Below are positions 6,005 through 11,785 of a stretch of DNA of 14,405 nt, in pieces. Each line of letters begins with the position of its first letter. Position 1 is the stretch's first letter. Origin of the DNA: Candidatus Sungiibacteriota bacterium (lineage in GTDB: Bacteria > Patescibacteriota > Minisyncoccia > Sungbacterales > JACQCQ01); assembly GCA_016181565.1 (NCBI GenBank), contig JACOZA010000038.1, positions 1 to 14,405 of the forward strand, written 5' to 3'. The notes under the pieces are model-generated. The model saw nothing but the letters and a program-made list of their open reading frames with translations, did no database searches and was not told the DNA's origin. Both the position numbers and the translations under genes were made by a program.

Positions 6005-7984
6005 ATGGAGAACAGTGAAGTCACATATTTCGCCGAGACCACCTTCCGTAACTCGTTGCGGCGTTTTGGCATCAAGCGGGCGGACCGCCGGCGTCACATG
6101 TACATCATCGGGAAAACCGGTACAGGAAAGACGACATTGCTCGATAACATGACGGTGCAGGACATCCAGCGGGGGAACGGCGTTGCAGTTATTGACCCGC
6201 ACGGGGAATACGCCGAGAGGATGCTTTCCTTCATTCCGGCGAGTCGGATTGACGATGTGGTGTATTTCAATCCGTCCGATCTCCAATACCCGATTGGGTT
6301 TAATATGCTTGAGAAACCGCCGCTTGAACTCCGCCATTTCGTTTCCTCGGGACTGATGGGCGTTTTCAAGAAACTCTGGCCAGATGTTTGGTCGGCGCGT
6401 ATGGAGTACTTTCTGTCAAACTCCATTTTAGCTCACCTGGAGATAGAAAATTCCACATTGATTGGCGTCAATCGCATATTTAGCGACAGAGAGTATCGCA
6501 AGTCTATTGTGGCAGGAATCCAGGATCCGATTGTGAAAGGATTCTGGGAGAATGAATTTGCGAAACTCCCCGAGCAGTTTATGCGGGAAGCCGTGGCGGC
6601 GATTCAAAATAAAGTCGGGCAGTTTATTTCGAATCCCTTAATTCGTAACATCATCGGGCAGACCGGGTCCACCTTCGATCTTCGCGAGATCATGGATAAG
6701 AAAAAAATCCTGATCGCGAATCTTTCCAAGGGTAAAATCGGCGAGGAAAATTCGAAGCTTTTGGGCGCGCTCCTAGTCACGCGGATTTATCTGACGGCCA
6801 TGTCTCGCGTTGATGTCCCGGAAGATGAGCGGGAGGATTTTTATGTCTATGTCGATGAGTTCCAGAATTTCGCCACCGAGTCCTTCGCCAGTATTCTTTC
6901 CGAAGCCAGAAAGTATCGCTTGAGTTTGACTTTAGCGCATCAGTATATGGGGCAGCTAGTTGATGACAAGACCAAGTCAGCCATGCTGCAGCAGGCGATT
7001 TTAGGCAACGTGGGGACGCTCGTGAGTTTTCGCATCGGCGCGGAGGATGCCGAAGTGCTGGAGAAAGAATTTGAACCCGAGTTCCTGATTCAGGATTTTG
7101 TGAACCTCGGGTTCGCGCAGATTTACCTGAAACTTATGATTGATAATGTTGCCTCACGCCCCTTTTCCGCGCGCACGCTGCCGCCTATCCCGCCTCCTCC
7201 GGAAAATCAGGCGAGGGAGATCATCAAACGCTCTCAAGCGCGGTACGGCCGCTCCGCCGCAGAAATTGAGCGCTCGATCAGCGAATGGAGCAGTGCGCTG
7301 TTTGTTCACGCGGGAGGGGCGTTCGCCGCGACAGCGGCACAGCCTTCGCGGCGTTTGGCGCAAGCGTCCCCGGAAGGAACAATAAAACCCAAGCCCAAGA
7401 AAGAAGAAAAACTTTACTCGGCAAAATGCGCGGTAGATGGCGCCGATATCTTGGTGCCTTTTCAGCCGGATGGCCGCCGACCCGTCTATTGCCAGGAGCA
7501 TTTATCGCAAATTCAGCGCGGCGGGGCGTCACAGAGCTCGCGTCAAACGAGCTCGGGGCCGAGAATTGAACCTTCCCGACAAAATAGGCGAGAATCTGGG
7601 CTGAAGCCGATGCCATCTGCCCCGATTGTTAGAGTTGCGAGAGACGCGCCCCCTCTCTCACTGAATCAATTGCGTCCTAAAGATACGGGGCGAACTACGG
7701 GCGATGATGCGAGAGGCCGACCTAAAACGGATATGGGCTCTACTGTACCCGTTGACTTTCTTGCCCCCCAGCCCCACCCATCGCCGAAACCGCCAAAGAA
7801 GGAAGTGGATTTAAACGATCTTCGGAGAGTACTTAAGGAATCTTTGGCAACCGCTGAAAAAGAGCCGCAGATAAAGGCTCAAGAGACAATAGCGCCCGCC
7901 CCTTCTCCTACCATCAGTGTCCCGCCGTCCCCTTTAGCGTCCCAAGCTGGTATTATCAAGCCGGGGGAGAGTATCAAGTTTTGA
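6005..7984 (+). CDS. VirD4/TraG-like or HerA-like DNA translocase ATPase
   Basis: A 659-residue soluble P-loop ATPase of the FtsK/HerA/VirD4 class, which pumps DNA or substrates through a hexameric ring. Walker A is GKTGTGKT (residues 36-43) in HMYIIGKTGTGKTTLLDNM. AVIDPHGEYAERML follows, a landmark of VirD4/HerA proteins. Walker B lies in FYVYVDEFQNF, with D284/E285. LTLAHQYMGQL is the conserved glutamine motif after it. From about residue 395 the protein is proline-rich and low complexity. It contains a degenerate zinc-ribbon-like block (C475, then VPFQPDGRRPVYC, C496, H499) and short repeated motifs LNQLRPK and LNDLRRVLKESL near the end. VirD4's usual N-terminal membrane helices are absent, and the gene 27 nt upstream encodes a membrane protein. 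A role in DNA uptake, conjugation-like transfer or pilus-linked secretion is possible; no relaxase or other T4SS genes are in view. Shine-Dalgarno is weak. Confidence 0.87.
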   Translation: MENSEVTYFAETTFRNSLRRFGIKRADRRRHMYIIGKTGTGKTTLLDNMTVQDIQRGNGVAVIDPHGEYAERMLSFIPASRIDDVVYFNPSDLQYPIGFNMLEKPPLELRHFVSSGLMGVFKKLWPDVWSARMEYFLSNSILAHLEIENSTLIGVNRIFSDREYRKSIVAGIQDPIVKGFWENEFAKLPEQFMREAVAAIQNKVGQFISNPLIRNIIGQTGSTFDLREIMDKKKILIANLSKGKIGEENSKLLGALLVTRIYLTAMSRVDVPEDEREDFYVYVDEFQNFATESFASILSEARKYRLSLTLAHQYMGQLVDDKTKSAMLQQAILGNVGTLVSFRIGAEDAEVLEKEFEPEFLIQDFVNLGFAQIYLKLMIDNVASRPFSARTLPPIPPPPENQAREIIKRSQARYGRSAAEIERSISEWSSALFVHAGGAFAATAAQPSRRLAQASPEGTIKPKPKKEEKLYSAKCAVDGADILVPFQPDGRRPVYCQEHLSQIQRGGASQSSRQTSSGPRIEPSRQNRRESGLKPMPSAPIVRVARDAPPLSLNQLRPKDTGRTTGDDARGRPKTDMGSTVPVDFLAPQPHPSPKPPKKEVDLNDLRRVLKESLATAEKEPQIKAQETIAPAPSPTISVPPSPLASQAGIIKPGESIKF

Positions 7985-7998
7985 GTTTTGCCGCACCA

Positions 7999-8027
7999 TT
8001 GACACATGAGTCTACCAATGGTAGACT
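7999..8027 (+). promoter_or_regulatory. Consensus promoter with palindrome over the -10
   Basis: TTGACA (7999-8004), 17 bp, TAGACT (8022-8027). The predicted start is near 8034, which would transcribe the two small genes at 8234 and 8542. AGTCTACC (8009-8016) and GGTAGACT (8020-8027) form a perfect 8-bp inverted repeat with a 3-nt centre that contains the -10. It may be an operator. The same inverted repeat lies about 25 bp after the ATPase stop but has no T-tract, so it is a poor terminator. Confidence 0.68.
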
Positions 8028-8051
8028 ATGGGATAAAGCTCCTTAATTATT

Positions 8052-8074
8052 CATATATAGACCCATATAAGACC
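8052..8074 (+). repeat. Short direct repeat in the 5' leader
   Basis: CATATATAGACC (8052-8063) is immediately followed by CATATAAGACC (8064-8074), a near-perfect tandem copy. It lies just inside the predicted transcript of the small-protein cassette. No function can be assigned. Confidence 0.4.
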
Positions 8075-8184
8075 CAGCGAAGCGCGGAGGCTATCAGCAT
8101 TGCCATTCAGAGATTCAGTCAATTCAAGAATTGGAATATGCGCTCTTAAAGAAATGTAGTGCTCGTGGCTTGCGTGCTTCGCTG
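8075..8184 (+). ncRNA. Structured 5' leader of the small-protein cassette
   Basis: The leader between the promoter and the first start codon (about 200 nt) contains a 12-bp closing stem: CAGCGAAGCGCG (8075-8086) pairs with CGTGCTTCGCTG (8173-8184) with one G-U. The roughly 86 enclosed bases include a smaller hairpin, CAATTC-AA-GAATTG. A closed multi-element leader ahead of a good Shine-Dalgarno is the layout of a cis-regulatory RNA or an independent small RNA. I do not recognise a known riboswitch class. Confidence 0.4.
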
Positions 8185-8233
8185 AACAATGGTTGGTTCC
8201 TCCACGTCTGACCATAAGAGAAAGGAGAAGAAC

Positions 8234-8500
8234 GTGATTTATAGATTGGTGACCAATGGTCTTTGGTGCATTGAAGTCGCTGGTCTGCGGTTTCACGTTG
8301 AGCTCGACATGCCAAGTTTTGGGGTGGGCGAGGAAATTCTCCACGCAATACCCTGTGTCCCTCTCTCGTCAGAGGAACACACGGAAGTACCCGATGACGC
8401 TGTCCCGCTGGTGATTTCTAAGTTCCTTCAGAAGCCGTTGGAAGAACAGAAGGCTCTGGTGGACCCTCTCCGCAATCCTCTTAGGCTGGTAGAATTCTAA
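8234..8500 (+). CDS. Unrecognised small protein (88 aa), first gene of cassette
   Basis: I do not recognise this family. The GTG at 8234 is chosen because AAAGGAG (8221-8227) lies 6 nt upstream, the best Shine-Dalgarno in the window; an in-frame ATG at 8189 would add 15 residues without a ribosome site. The product starts MIYRLVTNGLWCIEVAGL and ends in a helical, acidic and proline-containing tail (LQKPLEEQKALVDPLRNPLR). It has no membrane segment, signal peptide or cysteine pair suggesting metal binding. The N-terminal half alternates hydrophobic and polar residues (WCIEVAGLRFHVELDM), consistent with a small beta-sheet fold. It is followed 41 nt later by a second small gene in the same direction. 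The good ribosome sites and the private promoter set this pair apart from the housekeeping genes around it and could indicate acquired DNA. Confidence 0.62.
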   Translation: MIYRLVTNGLWCIEVAGLRFHVELDMPSFGVGEEILHAIPCVPLSSEEHTEVPDDAVPLVISKFLQKPLEEQKALVDPLRNPLRLVEF

Positions 8501-8541
8501 AAGGCGTCGCCGGCCAACGGGCGAGAAAGAGGTAATAACTT

Positions 8542-8850
8542 ATGGTCGTAAACGTGGCGGCCGACCCGGTAGTCTCCCTCGCTGTTGGGACCACCAATGG
8601 ACTCGGGCAGTCCTGGTGGTTCCGGCATTTGGGAACCGGGATACAGCTGACGCTGAAGCCGGTTGATCCGGTTTTCCAGTCGGTTCTTCTGCGGCGTTTT
8701 ATGGCCGCAGGCCCCTCGACAGCACCCGGTCGGGGGCTCTACACGGCGCTGGACTTCAGCCCCGACGAGCTTGAGCTCATCGGCTTCACCAAGAAGGACA
8801 TCAGCGAAATGCTGTGTTTTCCTGCAGTCAAGCAGTTCCGGCCCAGGTAA
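8542..8850 (+). CDS. Unrecognised small protein (102 aa), second gene of cassette
   Basis: Family not recognised. ATG at 8542 follows an AAAGAGGT ribosome site (8526-8533) by 8 nt. The protein starts MVVNVAADPVVSLAVG and continues with a glycine- and tryptophan-containing stretch (NGLGQSWWFRHLGTG). It ends in a helical region, SPDELELIGFTKKDISEML, whose DELxxxGFTKKDI pattern would suit a small helix-turn-helix or a protein-interaction segment. It is soluble, with no signal peptide or membrane helix. It probably shares a transcript with the gene at 8234 (41-nt gap). A hairpin at 8856-8891 begins 6 nt after its stop. A two-gene unit of short proteins could be a toxin-antitoxin or phage-derived pair, but no sequence motif proves this. 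Confidence 0.58.
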   Translation: MVVNVAADPVVSLAVGTTNGLGQSWWFRHLGTGIQLTLKPVDPVFQSVLLRRFMAAGPSTAPGRGLYTALDFSPDELELIGFTKKDISEMLCFPAVKQFRPR

Positions 8851-8855
8851 AACAA

Positions 8856-8891
8856 CTCGGAGGATGAGTTTGCGAAAGCGACTCCTCCGAG
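8856..8891 (+). terminator. Hairpin after the small-gene cassette
   Basis: CTCGGAGG (8856-8863) pairs perfectly with CCTCCGAG (8884-8891). Inner pairing closes on a GCGAAAGC stem-loop with a GNRA-type loop. There is no T-tract, so it may act as an mRNA 3' end or stability structure and not as an intrinsic terminator. Confidence 0.4.
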
Positions 8892-8912
8892 GCTTCACCC
8901 GAATTCACTTAC

Positions 8913-8940
8913 CATGATTCATAATTCTTGATTCATGATT
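8913..8940. repeat. 7-nt repeat array, CATGATT type
   Basis: Four consecutive 7-nt units (CATGATT, CATAATT, CTTGATT, CATGATT) lie in exact register, with weaker units on either side (CACTTAC before, CAAGTGG after). The array is partly self-complementary. In the rest of the gap from 8945 to 9059 I see nothing beyond AT-rich sequence. Confidence 0.6.
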
Positions 8941-9059
8941 CAAGTGGCGTCAGGTGAGGATTAGTAAAGAAAGACTTACCTATAGAAAGTCAGAACGGAT
9001 GGATTATAGATAACTTCGCAACTCGCAGTATCGACATTGTTCAACTAAATTCTCGAAAC

Positions 9060-9089
9060 GACAAACGAGGCCTTACGGCCTCGTTTGTC
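9060..9089. terminator. Perfect hairpin, terminator-like
   Basis: GACAAACGAGGCC (9060-9072), loop TTAC, GGCCTCGTTTGTC (9077-9089): a perfect 13-bp stem with a 4-nt loop. Downstream T richness is modest (TGATTAAATTT). It separates the small-gene cassette from the regulator and could act on either strand. Confidence 0.55.
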
Positions 9090-9121
9090 TGATTAAATTT
9101 AGGCCCCTAACGCTCCATATG

Positions 9122-9167
9122 TTATATTAACAATATACGGACGATCGTACATATTTTGTTAATATAA
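9122..9167 (+). promoter_or_regulatory. 46-bp palindromic operator/promoter of the PaaX/Cas2-like gene
   Basis: TTATATTAACAA (9122-9133) and TTGTTAATATAA (9156-9167) are exact reverse complements, and the 8-bp palindrome ACGATCGT (9141-9148) sits at their exact centre. A promoter can be read inside it: TTAACA (9127-9132), 17 bp, CATATT (9150-9155), giving an almost leaderless transcript of the gene whose ATG is at 9172. The geometry suits autoregulation by a dimeric or tetrameric repressor. Confidence 0.65.
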
Positions 9168-9171
9168 ATCT

Positions 9172-9678
9172 ATGACGCTTGTAGCGCGCATCTTGCAGAC
9201 ATTGTCTGAAATCGGCGAAGGGACTCTTAACAGTTTTTTCCCAGCGACGTACCCGGAAGCAAAACTCTGGCGTGGTTTGCTTGGGCTTGATGCTAGATAC
9301 AAATTTTCGCGAACATCGTTTTCCACATCACTTTCAAGGTTAAAATTGATGGGGCTAGTGGAACGTCGCGGCACGAAGAAAACATCTATTTGGTATCTCA
9401 CTTCTCGCGGAGAAAAATACCTCAAAAAGGAAATGGATAAACCTCGGCCTGACGGCGTTCGACGTCTGGTCATTTTCGATATTCCAGAGAAAGAGCGAGA
9501 AAAGAGACGCGTGATTCGAGGGGAGCTTACAGGTTTGGGTTATTCCCAGTTACAGAAAAGTGTATGGATGGGGGAAGTTCCGTTGCCTAAAGATTTCATC
9601 ATACTGCTCGATACATTGAATCTACACGGTAAGGTGCACATTTTCAGCATTCGCGAGCGGGGAACATTGCAAACATAA
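9172..9678 (+). CDS. PaaX-like / Cas2-like winged-helix regulator
   Basis: A 168-residue protein. Residues about 5-86 form a winged helix-turn-helix (LARILQTLSEIGEGTLNSFF ... SLSRLKLMGLVERR ... IWYLTSRGEKYLKKE). Residues about 96-165 carry a Cas2-like ferredoxin fold, recognised from RRLVIFDIPEKEREKRR, LGYSQLQKSVWMG and LNLHGKVHIFSIRERGT. D103 in VIFDIP matches the position of the Cas2 metal-binding aspartate. This combination is common in Patescibacteria and is often annotated as PaaX-family regulator or as Cas2. No cas1, other cas gene or repeat-spacer array is in the window, so a CRISPR role is not supported. The ATG at 9172 abuts a large palindrome, so it probably represses itself. A partial copy of the palindrome lies 53 nt after the stop. 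Confidence 0.82.
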   Translation: MTLVARILQTLSEIGEGTLNSFFPATYPEAKLWRGLLGLDARYKFSRTSFSTSLSRLKLMGLVERRGTKKTSIWYLTSRGEKYLKKEMDKPRPDGVRRLVIFDIPEKEREKRRVIRGELTGLGYSQLQKSVWMGEVPLPKDFIILLDTLNLHGKVHIFSIRERGTLQT

Positions 9679-9730
9679 ACATCAAGACAGGCAAGAATAT
9701 TAAGGAACTTTTTAAATCAATGTTATTGGA

Positions 9731-9759
9731 ACGATCGGACATAAATTGTTTATATGAAA
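9731..9759. promoter_or_regulatory. Second, partial copy of the operator downstream
   Basis: Starting at ACGATCG (9731-9737), 23 of 28 positions match the right half of the upstream operator (9141-9168) without gaps, including ACATA, TTGTT and ATAT blocks. The left half is not conserved. It sits in the convergent gap between the regulator and efp, where neither gene needs a promoter. Confidence 0.5.
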
Positions 9760-9796
9760 TTTTCAGGATTTATTCTGTGGAGATTCTGCGCTTGCG

Positions 9797-10378
9797 CTAA
9801 GCTTTGATGACTCGCTCGGCGTACAGACCTGTTTCCGTGTTGACGCGCACGACGTCGTCTTGACTGATGAAAAGAGGGACAGAGATTTTAGCGCCTGTTT
9901 CTAAAGTTACTGACTTTGCACCGCCCTGTGCCGTATCGCCGCGAATTGCGGGAGGCGCTTCAATAACTTTTAGATCCATTTTGATCGGCAGGATAATCGA
10001 GATGATGCGCTCGCTGTCATCCTCGACGAGAAAGACTGCGGTTAACTCCGTATTAGGTTTTAACCAATTAGTCTTGTCGCCGAGGATCTCCCGGCTTAAG
10101 GGAAAACGCTTTGCGCGATCTTTCGGATCGCAAAAGACATACTCGCCGCGATGGTCATAAAGAAAAAGAATTGGTCGTTTGGTAATATCCGCTTCCTCAA
10201 ACGCGTCGGACTGTTTGAAAGTCTTTGTGAGCACCTGCCCCGTCATGCAATGGCGAACTCGCGCTGTTGTTGATGATCCGCCTCGCCCGATATGCGAGTG
10301 GGATATTTCAAGCACCTCAAAGGGCGCACCCTCAAGGATGAATAGCGTTCCGCGTTTTAAATCGTTCATCGAAAGCAT
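9797..10378 (-). CDS. efp: Translation elongation factor P
   Basis: A 193-residue, three-domain EF-P, which binds between the P and E sites and rescues ribosomes stalled on proline runs. The KOW-like domain I is MLSMNDLKRGTLFILEGAPF and onward. The acceptor loop reads HIGRGGSSTT, so the residue aligned with the modified tip (Lys34 in E. coli) is arginine at residue 32. TFKQSDAFEEADI starts the link to domain II, and GDTAQGGAKSVTLETGAKI lies in the OB-fold domain III signature. Full length for the family. The first ATG (10378) is chosen because related N-termini start MLS; a second ATG three codons later is possible and neither has a Shine-Dalgarno. A 7-nt repeat array begins 2 bp upstream of the start codon (10380). 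The only clear promoter element is a TATAAT about 135 bp upstream. No EarP or EpmA gene is in view. Confidence 0.95.
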   Translation of the reverse strand: MLSMNDLKRGTLFILEGAPFEVLEISHSHIGRGGSSTTARVRHCMTGQVLTKTFKQSDAFEEADITKRPILFLYDHRGEYVFCDPKDRAKRFPLSREILGDKTNWLKPNTELTAVFLVEDDSERIISIILPIKMDLKVIEAPPAIRGDTAQGGAKSVTLETGAKISVPLFISQDDVVRVNTETGLYAERVIKA

Positions 10379-10379
10379 G

Positions 10380-10481
10380 CTAGTAGAGGCTAGCCACTAG
10401 TCGTTAGCCACTAGGGTGAGCACGCATTTGAGAATAGCGAGAATTTCTTCCAGTGGCTAGTGGCCAGTTGCTCGTTGCTCT
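10380..10481. repeat. Inverted pair of NNNCTAG 7-nt arrays
   Basis: Arm 1 (10380-10414) is five exact-length 7-nt units such as AGGCTAG, CCACTAG and TCGTTAG. Arm 2 (10447-10481) is five units such as TGGCTAG, TGGCCAG and TTGCTCG, in opposite sense. The spacer is 32 bp. Both lie in the 5' leader of efp, with arm 1 adjoining its start codon. Confidence 0.75.
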
Positions 10482-10514
10482 CCGTGCTGTGGATAAGCAG
10501 AGACACAGGTTCTG

Positions 10515-10520
10515 ATTATA
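10515..10520 (-). promoter_or_regulatory. TATAAT -10 element for efp
   Basis: A perfect TATAAT on the reverse strand (10520 to 10515) lies about 135 bp upstream of efp. No good -35 hexamer is found at 16-18 bp. If used, the efp transcript would carry both repeat arms in its leader. Confidence 0.35.
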
Positions 10521-10585
10521 TCCCTAAGCCCGTGAGCGATCGGTCGATACGGCTGGGATAGTCAAAACCGCCAAAGAACTCATGG

Positions 10586-10612
10586 AGAGGGATTGATGCA
10601 TCATTCCCCTCT
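10586..10612. repeat. Inverted repeat in the efp / TM-helix gene gap
   Basis: AGAGGGA (10586-10592) and TCCCCTCT (10605-10612) flank the 10-bp palindrome TGATGCATCA (10594-10603), giving a near-continuous symmetric element with one bulged base. It lies between the divergent -10 elements at 10515 and 10636 and could be a shared operator or an RNA hairpin. The rest of the gap 10482-10722 shows no tRNA and no convincing gene. Confidence 0.4.
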
Positions 10613-10635
10613 GGGTTCTATCAAAAAGAGATTCA

Positions 10636-10641
10636 TATAAT
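10636..10641 (+). promoter_or_regulatory. TATAAT -10 element for the TM-helix gene
   Basis: A perfect TATAAT lies 82 bp upstream of the ATG at 10723. The -35 region (GGGTTC at 17 bp) is poor, so an activator or alternative recognition would be needed. Confidence 0.35.
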
Positions 10642-10722
10642 CGGTCGGGAGGCGCAGCTTGCATTTCAGGTCTTTGGTAAAGCTCTAAGTGCAGATGCGC
10701 GCTTCGGACATACAAAAAGAAA

Positions 10723-11406
10723 ATGATACTTCAAACATGGGGTGATGTCATTGTGGCGTCCCTCCAAGAAGTCTGGGCTTCGGTCGCGGGTTTCCTGCCG
10801 CTTCTCATTGGCGCATTGATTGTCTTTATAGTCGGCTGGATTGTGGCAGTTTCGCTCGGCAAGGTTATTGAGCAGTTGGTGAAAACGCTCAAGGTTGATT
10901 CAGTGCTTGAGAAACTCGAATTTCACAAAGTGCTCGATCGGGCGGGCCTAAAGCTGGATTCAGGGGCCTTCATTGGCGGGTTAATCCGCTGGTTCTTAAT
11001 CATCGTTTTCCTCCTCGCGGCACTTAATATTCTGAATCTTAATGAGGTGTCAGCGTTTCTTCGGGACGTACTGCGCTATATCCCGCAAGTAGTGGTGGCG
11101 GCGCTGATTCTTGTGATTGCGGCGCTGGTGGCTGAAACAGTCGAACGTACGGCTCGCGCATCAGTGGAGGCAGCGGGCGTGAAAGGTGCCCTGGTGGGCG
11201 TTGTGGCGCGCTGGGCAATTTGGATTTTTGCCATAATTGCCGCGCTCTATCAGCTGGGCATCGCCACCGTTCTATTACAGACCCTGGTCACCGGGCTTGT
11301 GGCAATGCTTGCCATTGCTGGAGGGCTTGCTTTCGGGCTTGGAGGAAAAGATCTCGCGGGAGATTTTCTTTCTCGCGTTAGGCGAGAGATTGCGGACCGG
11401 TCGTAA
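10723..11406 (+). CDS. TM_helix-repeat / small MscS-like membrane protein
   Basis: A 227-residue integral membrane protein with about five hydrophobic helices (residues 21-45, 88-105, 119-138, 158-177, 185-208). The last helix and its exit, AIAGGLAFGLGGKDLAGDF (about 198-215), resemble the pore-lining TM3 of mechanosensitive channels, with the glycine/alanine pattern and GxGGKD turn. Motifs such as LLIGALIVFIVGWIVA and YIPQVVVAALILVIAAL fit the conserved TM-helix repeat (CmpX-like) family. It ends shortly after the pore helix, so the beta-domain and cytoplasmic cage of MscS are missing; the stop is followed by a strong terminator, so this looks like the natural length and not a frameshift. 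A role in osmotic or envelope homeostasis is inferred. The leader just before the ATG is A-rich (ACAAAAAGAAA) with no Shine-Dalgarno. Confidence 0.85.
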   Translation: MILQTWGDVIVASLQEVWASVAGFLPLLIGALIVFIVGWIVAVSLGKVIEQLVKTLKVDSVLEKLEFHKVLDRAGLKLDSGAFIGGLIRWFLIIVFLLAALNILNLNEVSAFLRDVLRYIPQVVVAALILVIAALVAETVERTARASVEAAGVKGALVGVVARWAIWIFAIIAALYQLGIATVLLQTLVTGLVAMLAIAGGLAFGLGGKDLAGDFLSRVRREIADRS

Positions 11407-11420
11407 CCTTTTCGCGGACC

Positions 11421-11460
11421 CAAAATATCCTTCGCTTAGTGAGCGGAGGATATTTTGTTT
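11421..11460 (+). terminator. Intrinsic terminator after the TM-helix gene
   Basis: A 16-bp stem (11421-11436 with 11442-11457, one G-U pair) with loop TAGTG, followed by TTTGTTTG. It starts 15 bp after the stop codon. The A-rich 5' side also makes it usable from the opposite strand. It separates this gene from the 23S rRNA leader region. Confidence 0.8.
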
Positions 11461-11515
11461 GTCTTGGCTTCGGCCTGTTTTTATCCAGATGAAATCGCCT
11501 TATCCACAAATTCAC

Positions 11516-11544
11516 TTGACAAAGAGGGTTGGGAAAGCTAGATT
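11516..11544 (+). promoter_or_regulatory. Promoter P1 upstream of the 23S region
   Basis: TTGACA (11516-11521), 17 bp, TAGATT (11539-11544): a perfect -35 and a 4/6 -10. Predicted start near 11551. It is the first of a series of TTGAC-type elements between the terminator and the 23S gene. Confidence 0.6.
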
Positions 11545-11576
11545 GTAGGCTGCAATGAGCCGACGGGCCATTGTTG

Positions 11577-11681
11577 ACCCCGTTAGAACGGACGCTATGT
11601 GTTCCTTCAATGGGGCGCACCAACCCCACTGTTGGTTTCTTCGCACCGTTGACAAAAAACTGACGGCGTTCTAAACGGGGT
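11577..11681 (+). other. Long-range inverted repeat between promoters
   Basis: ACCCCGTTAGAACG (11577-11590) pairs with CGTTCTAAACGGGGT (11667-11681) with a single bulge, enclosing about 76 bases. Inside is a smaller stem ACCAAC / GTTGGT followed by TTTCTTC. A transcript from P1 would fold here. A 25-codon ORF (11597-11674, MCSFNGAHQPHCWFLRTVDK...) overlaps it without a ribosome site. It may be a small RNA or a leader structure; a further TTGACA at 11649 has only a poor -10. Confidence 0.35.
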
Positions 11682-11709
11682 TGACTCCTAAAGGCAGAAC
11701 TGCTATATT
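11681..11709 (+). promoter_or_regulatory. Promoter P3, strong extended -10
   Basis: TTGACT (11681-11686), 17 bp, TATATT (11704-11709), preceded by TGC (extended -10). This is the best promoter in the 23S upstream region. The predicted start is near 11716, about 500 bp before the 23S rRNA. It drives the short ORF/hairpin unit at 11729-11831 and perhaps, by read-through, the 23S gene. Confidence 0.68.
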
Positions 11710-11728
11710 TTTAAAGGTTTTATCACAC

Positions 11729-11785
11729 ATGAATACGACTCTGAAATTGAATAGCGCTGCGGCCTTAGGAGAAAGATCGAGTTAA
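11729..11785 (+). CDS. Possible 18-residue leader peptide
   Basis: ATG to TAA reads MNTTLKLNSAAALGERSS. It starts about 13 nt after the predicted P3 start, with only an AAGG about 11 nt upstream. Its codons 11-13 (GCG GCC TTA) form the left side of an 8-bp pairing with the downstream terminator stem, the layout of translation-coupled attenuation. There is no run of one amino acid that would name a sensed substrate. It could be a chance ORF. Confidence 0.3.
   Translation: MNTTLKLNSAAALGERSS

Noticed and set aside
8051..8348. Reverse-strand ORFs over the cassette leader and first small gene
   Set aside because: They oppose a strong promoter and a gene with an excellent ribosome site, and show no recognisable protein pattern.
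9172..9678. Possible CRISPR-Cas locus because of the Cas2-like fold
   Set aside because: No repeat-spacer array and no cas1 or effector in the window; the winged-helix N-terminus fits a PaaX-like regulator. The 7-nt arrays lack spacers.
10524..10715. 63-codon reverse-strand ORF (MYVRSAHLHLELYQ...) between efp and the TM-helix gene
   Set aside because: No ribosome site, no recognisable family, and it overlaps the TATAAT element at 10636 and the inverted repeat at 10586-10612; more likely chance.
10484..10722. tRNA gene in the efp / TM-helix gap (GGGTTCTATC looked like a T-loop)
   Set aside because: No matching acceptor, D or anticodon stems on either strand.
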